From positions 1-56,309 of the forward strand of contig NBMB01000007.1 in NCBI GenBank assembly GCA_002084765.1: a DNA stretch of 56,309 nt, in the 5' to 3' direction. The notes under the pieces were generated by a model, which worked only from the letters and a program-made list of their open reading frames with translations, did not search any database and was not told the DNA's origin. The position numbers were made by a program, and so were the translations under genes. The DNA comes from Candidatus Cloacimonetes bacterium 4572_55. GTDB lineage: Bacteria; 4572-55. This document shows, one piece after another, positions 37,227-46,130 of the stretch; the first letter of the stretch is position 1, and the number at the start of each line of letters is the position of its first letter.

Positions 37227-39935
37227 ATGATGAATTCACGATTTTTGATAGGACTCTGTCTTTTCTTAATTATTATGAACATGGGAGGTCCTGTTTTTGC
37301 AGACTCGGAAGCGGTTCCAGACCATATTATTTTGCGCTTGAATAGCGATCTGAGCACGTTCGACCTGAACAAAATACTCGAGCCGATCCATACTGAGGCA
37401 GTCAAACAACTTGTCCCCTCTATGAACATCTGGCTGACGAAAATCGATCTCAAAAAGATTGATCTGGAAACCGCCTTGAGTGCTGTTCGAAAATTATCGG
37501 AAACGCATTACGCACAAAAAGATCATCTGACTACGCTTCGGGAGGATCCTCTGTTTCCGAATGATCCGATGTTGGGAGAGCAATGGAACTTCCATGATAG
37601 CGACGATACAGATATTGACGCGCCAGAGGCGTGGGGATTGGCGGACCCGACCCATCTCAGCCCATTTGGAGAAGAACTGGTGGTTGCAATTATTGACAAC
37701 GGATTCCAATACGACCACGACGACCTTATCGACAATGTCTGGTTCAACGAGCATGAGATACCTAACGACGGTATCGATAACGACAATAACGGCTATGTGG
37801 ACGATTACTGGGGCTGGGACGTGTATGACGGAGACGGCGAACTTCCGGTTCAATCCCACGGCACACATGTGGCTGGGATTATCGGAGCCATGACTGACAA
37901 CGAATATCTTGTGGCCGGCGTCAATTGGCATGGTAAAATGCTGTGTGTCGCCGGAGAATCCTCGCTGACGTCGATTGTATCGCAGGCGTATAATTATGTG
38001 ATCACGGTCAAGACCCAGTATATCGAATCCGACGGCGAGTATGGTGCCAATATTGTCTCGAGCAACAGCAGTTTTGGCATTGATCAAGCCGATTGCCAGA
38101 GCGGCGATTATCCGATCTGGAACGATCTTTATAACGAGATGGGGAGCCTGGGCATTCTTAGTGCTGGCGCGACAGCGAACCGCAATTGGGATATCGATGA
38201 GCAAGGCGATGTGCCGACCAGTTGCGACAGCCCCTATCTGATCAGCGTTACCGGGACTAATACCAACGATGAGCGAGCATACGCGTTCGGAGCGACAACG
38301 ATCGACTTAGCGGCTCCGGGAGTTAGCGTGACCAGTACTCGACCATCTAACTCGACCGGCACAGGGAGCGGAACCTCGTATGCCTGTCCTCATGTCGCGG
38401 GCGCGATCGAATTTCTCTATGCAGTCGGTAGCGTGGAATTGGCTGAATATTATCTGGATCACCCCGATTCCGCCTCATTAGTCGTCAAGCAGATACTTTT
38501 GGATAGCGTAGATCCGCTGCCGTCGTTGCAACCTCCTACCTCGACTGTGTCGGGCGGGCGGCTGAACCTGTATCAAGCCGGATTGTTGGCTATGACCTAC
38601 CCCTGGCGAGAGGATTCCACGATCGTCGTGACAGTCATATCAGACACGGTTGCGGCTGGAGAGACCGCTCATGTCCCAATCCACGCGGACTTCCCGGAAG
38701 ACTCTTTGTTTAGCTCGTTTGAGATGTGGATCACAGGATATGAATCCGACATAACTCTGACAAATATCTCCATTGACTCCACATTGATCGGCGACGCCGA
38801 GTGGATGATAGAAGCGTATCAGACCGATGACGCTTTGATCATCGCCGCGGCAGGCGCGGAGGATATTGGCGGACAAGGCACTCTGCTGCGACTCATGTTC
38901 GACGTGCCAAACGACCTGGTCGGATTTATTCCAATCCACATCGACTCGGTAATTTTTGATACCGGAGAGACGCCGGTTCAAGCTGTTTCCGGCGGCGTGA
39001 TGATCACGTCTGTGATTGATTATGGCGATGTGGACTTAAACGGCCTGGTTCAGGCTTACGACGCTTCGCATATCCTAAAATATCTGGTGAATCAGATAGA
39101 ACTCAATGACATTCAACTGCTTAACGCAGATGTCACAATCGATGAAACCGTGTCGTCGTTAGACGCGTCGGTCATCCTTCAGTATATTACCGGCTCTATC
39201 TCAGAGCTGCCCTACGATTCGAGCGACGTCTTTATCGCCACCGGCAATATCACTATGAGAGACGGAGGTATCCCGCCAAACCAATTGTTCGAGACGCCGT
39301 TGTATCTTTCCGAAGAATCAAACATTTACGGCTTCGAGGCTGTGATTGGCTATGATCCAAGTCTGTTGACCTATATCGACACGGTCTGGTCGGATCAATG
39401 GGACGATTTCGCGAAAGCGGTTCAGATAGACTCGATCAACGGGCAAATTCATATAGTCGGCGCGGGGAGAGAAACCCCGGGCATAGACAGCCTCTTTGCC
39501 ACGATCCAATTTCGGTCAAATGGATCGGTCGGCAATAATACGACCGTATCCTTGGACCAACTCCGTTGGAATGAGGGCGAGGTCCAGACCGACGTTGCTT
39601 TTGCCAACTTTGAGGTCGTCTCTATTCAAGAGGATGAAATCAGCGGATATGGGTTCCGTCTGGATCAGAATTACCCGAATCCGTTCAATCCACACACAAC
39701 GATCTCTTTTACCCTGCCCGAGGACCTTCACGTCACCCTAAAACTTTATGACTTGACCGGCAGACTGATCCACACATTGGTCGAGGGGGAAAAGTCAGCG
39801 GGAGTACATCAAATCGATTTTGACGCGAATAATTTGGCGTCTGGTCTCTATTTTTACGAACTTTCCGCCCGAAATACTGTAAGTGAAAAACTAACAAATT
39901 TTAATAGTCGAAAAAAGATGCTATTTCTGAAATAA
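37227..39935 (+). CDS. Subtilisin-like protease with cohesin/dockerin-like modules and T9SS tail
   Basis: 902 residues; AAGGAAGG precedes ATG 37227. Signal peptide about 1-26 (GGPVFADS). An inhibitor-like propeptide extends to about 110. The S8 catalytic triad is complete: Asp in VVAIIDNGFQ (about 155), His in HGTHVAGIIGA (about 211), Ser in GTSYACPHVAG (about 383). Then comes a cohesin-like sandwich (about 465-595), a dockerin-like double loop (YGDVDLNGLVQAYDASHIL, about 597-658), and a second cohesin-like sandwich (about 665-800). A T9SS type A tail ends it (QNYPNPFNPHTTISF, about 805-902). It should be exported through T9SS and work outside the cell. It may process surface proteins such as those at 1-25015; that link is inference. 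Confidence 0.92.
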   Translation: MMNSRFLIGLCLFLIIMNMGGPVFADSEAVPDHIILRLNSDLSTFDLNKILEPIHTEAVKQLVPSMNIWLTKIDLKKIDLETALSAVRKLSETHYAQKDHLTTLREDPLFPNDPMLGEQWNFHDSDDTDIDAPEAWGLADPTHLSPFGEELVVAIIDNGFQYDHDDLIDNVWFNEHEIPNDGIDNDNNGYVDDYWGWDVYDGDGELPVQSHGTHVAGIIGAMTDNEYLVAGVNWHGKMLCVAGESSLTSIVSQAYNYVITVKTQYIESDGEYGANIVSSNSSFGIDQADCQSGDYPIWNDLYNEMGSLGILSAGATANRNWDIDEQGDVPTSCDSPYLISVTGTNTNDERAYAFGATTIDLAAPGVSVTSTRPSNSTGTGSGTSYACPHVAGAIEFLYAVGSVELAEYYLDHPDSASLVVKQILLDSVDPLPSLQPPTSTVSGGRLNLYQAGLLAMTYPWREDSTIVVTVISDTVAAGETAHVPIHADFPEDSLFSSFEMWITGYESDITLTNISIDSTLIGDAEWMIEAYQTDDALIIAAAGAEDIGGQGTLLRLMFDVPNDLVGFIPIHIDSVIFDTGETPVQAVSGGVMITSVIDYGDVDLNGLVQAYDASHILKYLVNQIELNDIQLLNADVTIDETVSSLDASVILQYITGSISELPYDSSDVFIATGNITMRDGGIPPNQLFETPLYLSEESNIYGFEAVIGYDPSLLTYIDTVWSDQWDDFAKAVQIDSINGQIHIVGAGRETPGIDSLFATIQFRSNGSVGNNTTVSLDQLRWNEGEVQTDVAFANFEVVSIQEDEISGYGFRLDQNYPNPFNPHTTISFTLPEDLHVTLKLYDLTGRLIHTLVEGEKSAGVHQIDFDANNLASGLYFYELSARNTVSEKLTNFNSRKKMLFLK

Positions 39936-39958
39936 TTCGTAACTGTTCAGATAGACTC

Positions 39959-40010
39959 AGACCCTAAGGGTTCAAAAATCCTTAGGGTCTAAAATAAGAG
40001 AATTTTTTTT
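39959..40010 (+). terminator. Palindromic terminator-like element after the subtilase gene
   Basis: AGACCCTAAGG (39959-39969) pairs with CCTTAGGGTCT (39980-39990) over 11 bp, followed about 11 nt later by a run of nine T. The T run is not adjacent, so it may instead be a dispersed palindrome. Similar half-sites occur at 34853-34864 and 28766-28775. Confidence 0.5.
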
Positions 40011-40050
40011 TGACTTTGTTGAAAATTATCATACCCTTAATGGAGGCAAT

Positions 40051-41358
40051 GTGGGATTAACGCTTAAGGAAAAATTAATTGAAAAAATGGGTCCTATGCG
40101 GGACCAGGTGAGAAACATTATCAAAGAACATGGAAATCAAGTCATCTCCGAGGTGACGATAGCCCAGTCGTATGGCGGTATGCGCGGCGTCAAGAGCATT
40201 GTGTGCGAGACGTCGGCTTTAGACCCAGAAGAAGGTATCCGATTTCGGGGATATAATATCCCTGAATGCCAGGAAAAGGCACCAAAAGCAAAAGGTGGCG
40301 AACAGCCGCTGCCAGAGGGACTTTTTTATCTGCTACTAACCGGCGACATTCCGACTCAGGAGCAAGCGGAAGAGGTGACTGCTGAATGGCGCAAACGGTC
40401 TGCCGTGCCTCAATATGTCTATGATATTTTGAGAGCCCTGCCCGTGGACTCGCATCCCATGACCCAATTCTCGACAGCTATTTTGTCCATGCAGAGAGAA
40501 TCGCTGTTCGCCAAAGCCTATCGCGAAGGAATTAGCAAATATGATATGTGGGAGCCCATGTTCGAGGATACGATGAATCTGCTGGCAAAATTGCCCACTA
40601 TCGCAGCGTATATCTACCGGCGCTGCTATAAGGGAGACGCCTTTATCTCGGCTGATCCCAATCTGGATTGGGCCGCGAATCTTGCCCGCATGATGGGCGT
40701 TGTCGATCCCGAATTCATGGAGCTGATGCGCCTTTATCTCTCTATCCACAGCGATCACGAAGGCGGAAATGTCAGCGCGCATACCACGCATTTGGTCGGC
40801 AGCGCGCTTTCTGACGCCTACTATGCCCTATCATCAGGCATTAATGGCTTAGCAGGTCCACTTCACGGTCTCGCCAACCAAGAAGTGTTGCGCTGGATTA
40901 TGAATCTCAAGGAAAAACTCGGCGATGGCGATCCAACAAAAGAGCAACTTGAAGAAAAACTTTGGGAGACCTTGAACTCAGGTCAAGTGATCCCCGGATT
41001 CGGTCACGCCGTATTGCGCAAGACCGACCCGCGCTACATGGCGCAACGAAAATTCGCCCTGAAATACATGCAGGACGACGATATCTTCAAAGTGGTCAGC
41101 ATGTTGTACGATGTGGTTCCTCCAGTCCTAAAAAAACATGGAAAAGCCAAGAATCCCTGGCCCAACGTGGACGCGCATTCCGGCTGTCTTCTGGTCCATT
41201 ACGGCGTAACCGAATATGACTTTTATCCAGTTCTGTTCGGCGTATCCAGAGCAATGGGCGTACTGACTTCTCTGATCTGGGATCGTATACTCGGTCTGCC
41301 CCTGGAAAGACCCAAGACTGTGACCACAGAGTGGATAATGAAACAAGTGAAAAAGTAG
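40051..41358 (+). CDS. gltA: Citrate synthase, mitochondrial-like type
   Basis: 435 residues from GTG 40051 with TGGAGG at good spacing. The enzyme condenses oxaloacetate and acetyl-CoA in the TCA cycle. Catalytic regions are present: [30 protein letters not shown] with the active-site His, [14 protein letters not shown] and VDAHSGCLL with the catalytic Asp. The insertion pattern ([20 protein letters not shown]) and VDAHSG match eukaryote-like citrate synthases, also known from some anaerobic bacteria, rather than the E. coli GltA type. It stands alone, with a terminator after it. Confidence 0.95.
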   Translation: MGLTLKEKLIEKMGPMRDQVRNIIKEHGNQVISEVTIAQSYGGMRGVKSIVCETSALDPEEGIRFRGYNIPECQEKAPKAKGGEQPLPEGLFYLLLTGDIPTQEQAEEVTAEWRKRSAVPQYVYDILRALPVDSHPMTQFSTAILSMQRESLFAKAYREGISKYDMWEPMFEDTMNLLAKLPTIAAYIYRRCYKGDAFISADPNLDWAANLARMMGVVDPEFMELMRLYLSIHSDHEGGNVSAHTTHLVGSALSDAYYALSSGINGLAGPLHGLANQEVLRWIMNLKEKLGDGDPTKEQLEEKLWETLNSGQVIPGFGHAVLRKTDPRYMAQRKFALKYMQDDDIFKVVSMLYDVVPPVLKKHGKAKNPWPNVDAHSGCLLVHYGVTEYDFYPVLFGVSRAMGVLTSLIWDRILGLPLERPKTVTTEWIMKQVKK

Positions 41359-41384
41359 CCGCTCTATCTGATTATTAACCCTGC

Positions 41385-41447
41385 TCCGGCATATTGATCG
41401 TCCCATTTTCGACCCTGGTGCGAGATAATATGCCGGAAATTTTTTTT
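41385..41447 (+). terminator. Terminator after citrate synthase
   Basis: TCCGGCATATT (41385-41395) pairs perfectly with AATATGCCGGA (41427-41437), followed directly by A3 and T8. The loop is long (31 nt). Confidence 0.75.
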
Positions 41448-41467
41448 ATTTTATGAGGAGAATCGAT

Positions 41468-42550
41468 ATGAAAATCAATGAAAAAATCGACACAGATGAA
41501 AAGGTCGAAGACGATTCGGATAAAGATGATACCCCTATACCGCATCAATATGAAATTACCAGCTACGGAGCGGATTATACCGTTGAAATGATTATCGGAA
41601 GATTAAAAAAAGGAAAAATTTTTGTCCCCGATTTTCAACGAGGATATGTCTGGACAGTAAAGGATGCATCCAGATTCGTTGAATCCCTGCTATTGGGGTT
41701 GCCGGTCCCTGGAATTTTCCTGGCAGTGGAAAAAAATACCAACAAACGTCTGATTATCGACGGTCAACAACGGCTGGAAAGTCTCCGACGTTTTTATGAT
41801 ACCAAATTCAACGGGAAGCCTTTTAAATTGAAAGGTGTACAGGGAGACCTCAATGGCAAAACATATCATGAGTTATCTGAATGGAATCGAAACAGACTCG
41901 ACGAGTCCACCATTCACGCGACAATTGTTGAACAGACGCACCCGTCGGAAGAAAATATAAACAGCGGCTTCTATCATATTTTTGAACGACTAAACACCGG
42001 TGGAAGAGCACTTCATCCGCAGGAGATACGATCCTGCTTGTATCATGGAGATTTTAATAACCTGCTCTCGAAAATGAATAAGATTCCCGAATGGCGAGAA
42101 ATTTTTAGAAAGATACATGGTCGCATGAAAGATCAAGAGCTCATTCTCCGATTTTTGGCTCTTTTTTTTAACGAGGAAAACTATCAGCGACCGATGAAGA
42201 GTTTTCTAAATGCCTATATGGAAAAAAATCGGAACTTACCCGGCGAAGTTGGAGAAAAATTAGAGGAGGCTTTTTCATCGACAATAAAATTTATCCACAA
42301 CACAATAGGCAAAAAAGCGTTTCGACCGGATGGAGTTATCAACGCCGCTGTGTTTGATTCCTCTATGGTGGGCACGGCGCGACGGCTATCAAAAGGCGAG
42401 ATCGTCAATACAGAGGATTTTAAACAAGTATATGAAAAACTTCTCAGCAATGAACATTACCGGAAACCTTGCAGAAAAGCAACTTCCGATGAAAAAAACG
42501 TTAGAGATCGAATTCGATTGGCTACAGAAAAATTTGACCAGGTGAAATGA
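41468..42550 (+). CDS. DUF262 (ParB/Srx-fold) domain protein
   Basis: 360 residues. ATG 41468 follows GAGGAG by 7 nt and is preferred to ATG 41453. The N-terminal DUF262 domain shows GKIFVPDFQRGYVW and the hallmark LIIDGQQRLESLRRFYD (about 95-110), the nucleotide-binding or hydrolysing motif shared with GmrSD/BrxU and SspE-type defence proteins. Later FERLNTGGRALHPQEIRSCLYHG is also typical of this family. The C-terminal half is helical, and no DUF1524 HNH nuclease motif is visible. The stop overlaps the ATG of a 32-codon ORF (ATGA). DUF262 genes often come in pairs with HEPN-type partners in defence islands, but no other defence gene flanks this one, and tRNA-Leu lies 230 bp downstream. Confidence 0.85.
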   Translation: MKINEKIDTDEKVEDDSDKDDTPIPHQYEITSYGADYTVEMIIGRLKKGKIFVPDFQRGYVWTVKDASRFVESLLLGLPVPGIFLAVEKNTNKRLIIDGQQRLESLRRFYDTKFNGKPFKLKGVQGDLNGKTYHELSEWNRNRLDESTIHATIVEQTHPSEENINSGFYHIFERLNTGGRALHPQEIRSCLYHGDFNNLLSKMNKIPEWREIFRKIHGRMKDQELILRFLALFFNEENYQRPMKSFLNAYMEKNRNLPGEVGEKLEEAFSSTIKFIHNTIGKKAFRPDGVINAAVFDSSMVGTARRLSKGEIVNTEDFKQVYEKLLSNEHYRKPCRKATSDEKNVRDRIRLATEKFDQVK

Positions 42551-42645
42551 TGATTCGAGCCCTTGATATCTATAGAGAAAAGCAAAAGCTGGACGATCTG
42601 TTTAAATTGGTGAAAGACATGCCAATAGACGAAAAAATTCAGTAA
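42547..42645 (+). CDS. 32-residue ORF coupled to the DUF262 gene (possible truncated partner)
   Basis: ATG 42547 overlaps the DUF262 stop (ATGA). The product starts MMIRALDIYREKQKLDDLFK and ends at TAA 42643. The sequence is helical and amphipathic. It could be a remnant of a second subunit such as a HEPN-type partner, but it is too short to assign. No continuation of it is apparent in the 137 bp before tRNA-Leu. Confidence 0.4.
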   Translation: MMIRALDIYREKQKLDDLFKLVKDMPIDEKIQ

Positions 42646-42732
42646 TAGAGCCAGATAGGACGTAACAGGCAAATCAATTTGTCAGGTCAAAAATTGAAAA
42701 AATCAAAATTATTGTAAATTTTAATTTTATAC

Positions 42733-42762
42733 TTGACAATTGGCGTCTGTTTCTTTTATATT
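42733..42762 (+). promoter_or_regulatory. Promoter of tRNA-Leu
   Basis: TTGACA at 42733-42738, 18-bp spacer, TATATT at 42757-42762. Initiation near 42770 is about 13 nt before the tRNA. Confidence 0.7.
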
Positions 42763-42782
42763 AGGATCACTTCATAGCATGT

Positions 42783-42870
42783 GCCGAAGTGGTGAAATTG
42801 GTAGACGCGCTGGACTCAAAATCCAGTGGAGGATAACTCCGTGTCGGTTCGAGTCCGACCTTCGGCACCA
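42783..42870 (+). tRNA. tRNA-Leu (anticodon CAA)
   Basis: Class II tRNA of 88 nt with encoded CCA. Acceptor GCCGAAG pairs with CTTCGGC. The anticodon stem CTGGA/TCCAG encloses CTCAAAA with CAA. A long variable arm (TGGAGGATAACTCCG region) and T loop GGTTCGAGTCC complete it. Confidence 0.96.
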
Positions 42871-42878
42871 GTTCACAT

Positions 42879-42913
42879 AGGTCGATCTGCTCCGGCGGAT
42901 CGACCTTTCTTTA
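42879..42913 (+). terminator. Terminator of tRNA-Leu
   Basis: AGGTCGATC (42879-42887) pairs with GATCGACCT (42898-42906), a 9-bp stem with a 10-nt loop, followed by TTCTTTATT. Confidence 0.7.
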
Positions 42914-43020
42914 TTAGCGACTCTTTAATTAACGATTCAAGGATCGAACCGTACGGAGTTTTTTATCAAAACGCGCCCACGGTCAAACTTACGATTCAAA
43001 AGGAATCATGGAGAAAAATA

Positions 43021-44112
43021 ATGGCGAGAGTTTTACTCAAAAATGTGACAAAAATCTATGACAAATCGGTCACAGCGGTAAAGGATGCCAATTTTGAAGT
43101 AAAAGATAAAGAATTTGTCGTATTGGTAGGACCTTCCGGGTGCGGAAAATCGACCCTCTTGCGGATGATCGCCGGATTGGAGGAGATTACCGAAGGAGAG
43201 CTGTATATCGGCGACCGAAAGGTGAACGATGTGTCGCCAAAGGACCGAGATATTGCTATGGTCTTCCAGAATTATGCGCTTTACCCCCACATGTCTGTGT
43301 ACGAAAACATGGCGTTCAGTCTAAAATTGCGGAAATATCCCAAACACGAGATTGAAGAGCGAGTCAAGGAAGCTGCGGAAATTCTTGATCTGGGTTCCTA
43401 CTTGCATCGAAAACCAAAAGCACTTTCCGGGGGTCAACGTCAGCGAGTTGCAGTGGGTCGGGCTATTGTGCGCAAGCCCCAGGTCTTTCTATTCGACGAG
43501 CCTCTATCAAATCTGGACGCCAAACTGCGGGTGCAGATGAGAACAGAGATCAGCAAATTGCATAATCAGCTTCAAGCCACGATGGTCTATGTGACTCACG
43601 ATCAAGTGGAAGCCATGACCATGGGCGACCGGATCGTGGTCATGAAGGACGCGGTTATTCAACAAATCGATGAGCCGTTGCGCTTGTACGACGAGCCGAA
43701 AAATATGTTTGTGGGCGGCTTTATCGGCAGCCCATCGATGAACTTTTTGCCTGGTAAAATTATAAAAGAGAGCGGATTGTGGTTTATATCGGAAAGCGTT
43801 CGGCTGCGTTTGACCGATCGATTTTCCGAAACACTGCAGAGCTATATTGATAAAGAAGTCGCCCTCGGAATTCGTCCCGAGCATATCTATCTTGCCGATA
43901 AATCTGAGAAGGAGAGCGCGATCCCATCAACTGTCGATGTGGTGGAGCCTATGGGCAATGAGATATTTCTCTACCTGGATGTCCAGGGCAATCAGATCGT
44001 GGCAAGGCTCTCTATCCGTCGGCAACCAAAATTCGGATCAACCGTTTATCTGGGCTTGCAGATGGAATACGCGCATTTCTTTGACGGTCAAACTGGGGAT
44101 AAAATTAAATAG
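43021..44112 (+). CDS. ABC transporter ATPase, MalK/UgpC/MsmX type
   Basis: 363 residues from ATG 43021. A longer frame from 42826 would overlap the tRNA-Leu and its terminator, so it is rejected. Walker A GPSGCGKSTLL, Q loop MVFQNYALYPHM, signature LSGGQRQRVAVGRA, Walker B VFLFDEPLSNLDA and H loop VTHDQVEAMTMGDR are all complete. The C-terminal TOBE/regulatory domain (about 235-363; VALGIRPEHIYL, LYLDVQGNQIVARL) is that of carbohydrate importers. No permease or binding protein is adjacent. It probably energises several sugar transporters encoded elsewhere, as MsmX does in Bacillus, but the substrate is unknown. Confidence 0.93.
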   Translation: MARVLLKNVTKIYDKSVTAVKDANFEVKDKEFVVLVGPSGCGKSTLLRMIAGLEEITEGELYIGDRKVNDVSPKDRDIAMVFQNYALYPHMSVYENMAFSLKLRKYPKHEIEERVKEAAEILDLGSYLHRKPKALSGGQRQRVAVGRAIVRKPQVFLFDEPLSNLDAKLRVQMRTEISKLHNQLQATMVYVTHDQVEAMTMGDRIVVMKDAVIQQIDEPLRLYDEPKNMFVGGFIGSPSMNFLPGKIIKESGLWFISESVRLRLTDRFSETLQSYIDKEVALGIRPEHIYLADKSEKESAIPSTVDVVEPMGNEIFLYLDVQGNQIVARLSIRRQPKFGSTVYLGLQMEYAHFFDGQTGDKIK

Positions 44113-44215
44113 CCATGTTGCCATCAAATTTTATAATTATATTGATACTAACGACTTTACAAATACGGAACGTAGGGCGAAAAAAAATAATGCTTGCCTG
44201 TCGAATTCAGGATAA

Positions 44216-46108
44216 ATGGCGATGTTAAAAAAAACCATGCGCATCGCAACCAATCACCGATTGGCGGCAGGATTTATAGCGGGATCCGTCTTTTTTATCT
44301 ATTTTCTCTCGATGGGTCGTTATGTCACATTCATCGATTGCGGCGAATTAGCGGCTGTATGCGCCACAACCGGTATCGCCCATCCAACCGGATATCCTCT
44401 ATTTACACTATTGGGACGGATATTTTGCTTTATCCCTATCGACCCGCGCATCCTGCTCCGGCTCAATCTCTTATCCACTATTTTTTCAGCGGGAGCTGTT
44501 TTCTGTTTCTACTTCATTATTCACCATTTGATCAATTCCGAACTGAGCGGATCGCTCCAAAAAAAGATCCAGCCTTCGATCATGCTGTTTGCACTAGCAG
44601 GTTCGCTTCTATTGGGATTCTCCCGCACTTTCTGGTCCCAAGCCGTTATTATCGAGGTCTATTCCCTGCACACCTTATTTATCACCCTCGTCATCCTGTT
44701 ATTGCTAAAATCATTTAAGTCTTTCTATATCAATCGTTTTGATATCTTACTTGCCTACGTATTCGGGCTGAGCTTTTCCAACCACATGACCACGATTTTG
44801 CTAGTTCCCGCAACAATTTATCTTTATTTTTTCCGTTGGAATCGATCGAAAAAAGACAAAAAATTCCTCCTTCATACATGTATGCTGTTAGTCCCGTTTT
44901 TGCTCGGATTGTCGATTTACCTCTATCTGCCGATCCGCGCGTCCCAGCCGATTCTGTTAAATTGGGGAGATCCAGATAATTGGTTTAACTTCATAAATCA
45001 TATCAGCGGGAAACAGTACCGGGTATGGATGACCTTTTCTGGCGAAACCGCGACAAAACAGTTGACACATTTTTTTGAGCTATTGCCCGGAGAAATGGCT
45101 CTGATTCCGCTTCTGATAGCACCTTTAGGTATGTGGTTTATGTGGCGCAACATGAAAAATACTTTTATAACAACATTTATTCTTTTCATCACTTGCATTG
45201 CTTATTCTATCAATTATGATATCCACGATATAGATTCCTATTTTCTCCTCGCCTTTATGATCACGACACTCTGGGCGACATTTGGTTTGGTAAAAATTTA
45301 TCTCTATCTTTATCATAAGCCAAGACATATCCACTTGATCTTTGCCACCGTGACTCTTACCGTAGCCGTCATACCGCTTTTTTGGCATATATCAAAAATT
45401 AATCAGAACAGCAATACATTTGTTCGAAATTATACGCAAAATATGCTCCATGCAATTGAGGATAACGGCGTTGTGCTTTCTTATCAATGGGATTATTTTG
45501 TAGCGCCATTCCTTTATTTGCAGCATGTGGAGCGTCGCCGTCCGGACATCGCTCTTATTGATAAGGAACTGCTGCGTCGATCATGGTATTTTGAGATGAT
45601 CGAGAAAATTGTTCCGAAATTGACGCGAGACACCCGTGCGGAGATCGACGCCTTTCTTAAGGAACTATATAAATTTGAGCATGATCTACCTTATGATCCT
45701 GGAATTATCCAAACGCGATTCGAGCGGATGATCCTGAAATTTATACAGGTCGCCATGTCTTATGGTCGCCCGGTCTATGTGACCCATGAGATTGAGCCGG
45801 AATTTACAAAAGGCTACGTTCGTATCCCGCATGGACCCCTATATCGGCTGGGTTTAAAAGAGGAGTTCATACCGGCTCCTGAACCTGGGGGATATTGGAC
45901 GCACGACTTCCGACCTGGGAATTTTCGGGCGAACACATGGACAGAAAAAGGACGGTTTTTTACTCGGGAAATGTTTTTTTTAACTGGACTTTATTTAATG
46001 AACTATCAACAAGATGAGGCGGCTCGGGATTATTTTAGGCTGGTTCTGGAGATCGATCCGAATCATGCGACCGCCGAGCAGGAGCTGGAAAAGATAAATT
46101 CGCAATAA
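44216..46108 (+). CDS. DUF2723 (TMEM260-like) multi-pass membrane protein
   Basis: 630 residues. The N-terminal signature VTFIDCGELAAVCATTGIAHPTG identifies DUF2723, a family related to GT-C glycosyltransferases; eukaryotic TMEM260 is an O-mannosyltransferase. About ten hydrophobic segments occupy residues 15-410. A soluble C-terminal region follows (VLSYQWDYFVAPFLYLQHV, then LTRDTRAEIDAFLKEL), with a TPR-like end (QDEAARDYFRLVLEIDPNHA). Such proteins are common in FCB bacteria and may glycosylate exported proteins, including T9SS cargo; this is inference. The start ATG 44216 has a weak ribosome site; ATG 44222 is possible. Confidence 0.85.
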   Translation: MAMLKKTMRIATNHRLAAGFIAGSVFFIYFLSMGRYVTFIDCGELAAVCATTGIAHPTGYPLFTLLGRIFCFIPIDPRILLRLNLLSTIFSAGAVFCFYFIIHHLINSELSGSLQKKIQPSIMLFALAGSLLLGFSRTFWSQAVIIEVYSLHTLFITLVILLLLKSFKSFYINRFDILLAYVFGLSFSNHMTTILLVPATIYLYFFRWNRSKKDKKFLLHTCMLLVPFLLGLSIYLYLPIRASQPILLNWGDPDNWFNFINHISGKQYRVWMTFSGETATKQLTHFFELLPGEMALIPLLIAPLGMWFMWRNMKNTFITTFILFITCIAYSINYDIHDIDSYFLLAFMITTLWATFGLVKIYLYLYHKPRHIHLIFATVTLTVAVIPLFWHISKINQNSNTFVRNYTQNMLHAIEDNGVVLSYQWDYFVAPFLYLQHVERRRPDIALIDKELLRRSWYFEMIEKIVPKLTRDTRAEIDAFLKELYKFEHDLPYDPGIIQTRFERMILKFIQVAMSYGRPVYVTHEIEPEFTKGYVRIPHGPLYRLGLKEEFIPAPEPGGYWTHDFRPGNFRANTWTEKGRFFTREMFFLTGLYLMNYQQDEAARDYFRLVLEIDPNHATAEQELEKINSQ

Positions 46109-46130
46109 TTTTAAAAAGGGAGTGATGAGA

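Noticed and set aside
42826-43020. Longer start for the MalK-type ATPase
   Set aside because: The extension overlaps the 3' half of tRNA-Leu and its terminator, and the family begins at MARVLLKNV (ATG 43021).
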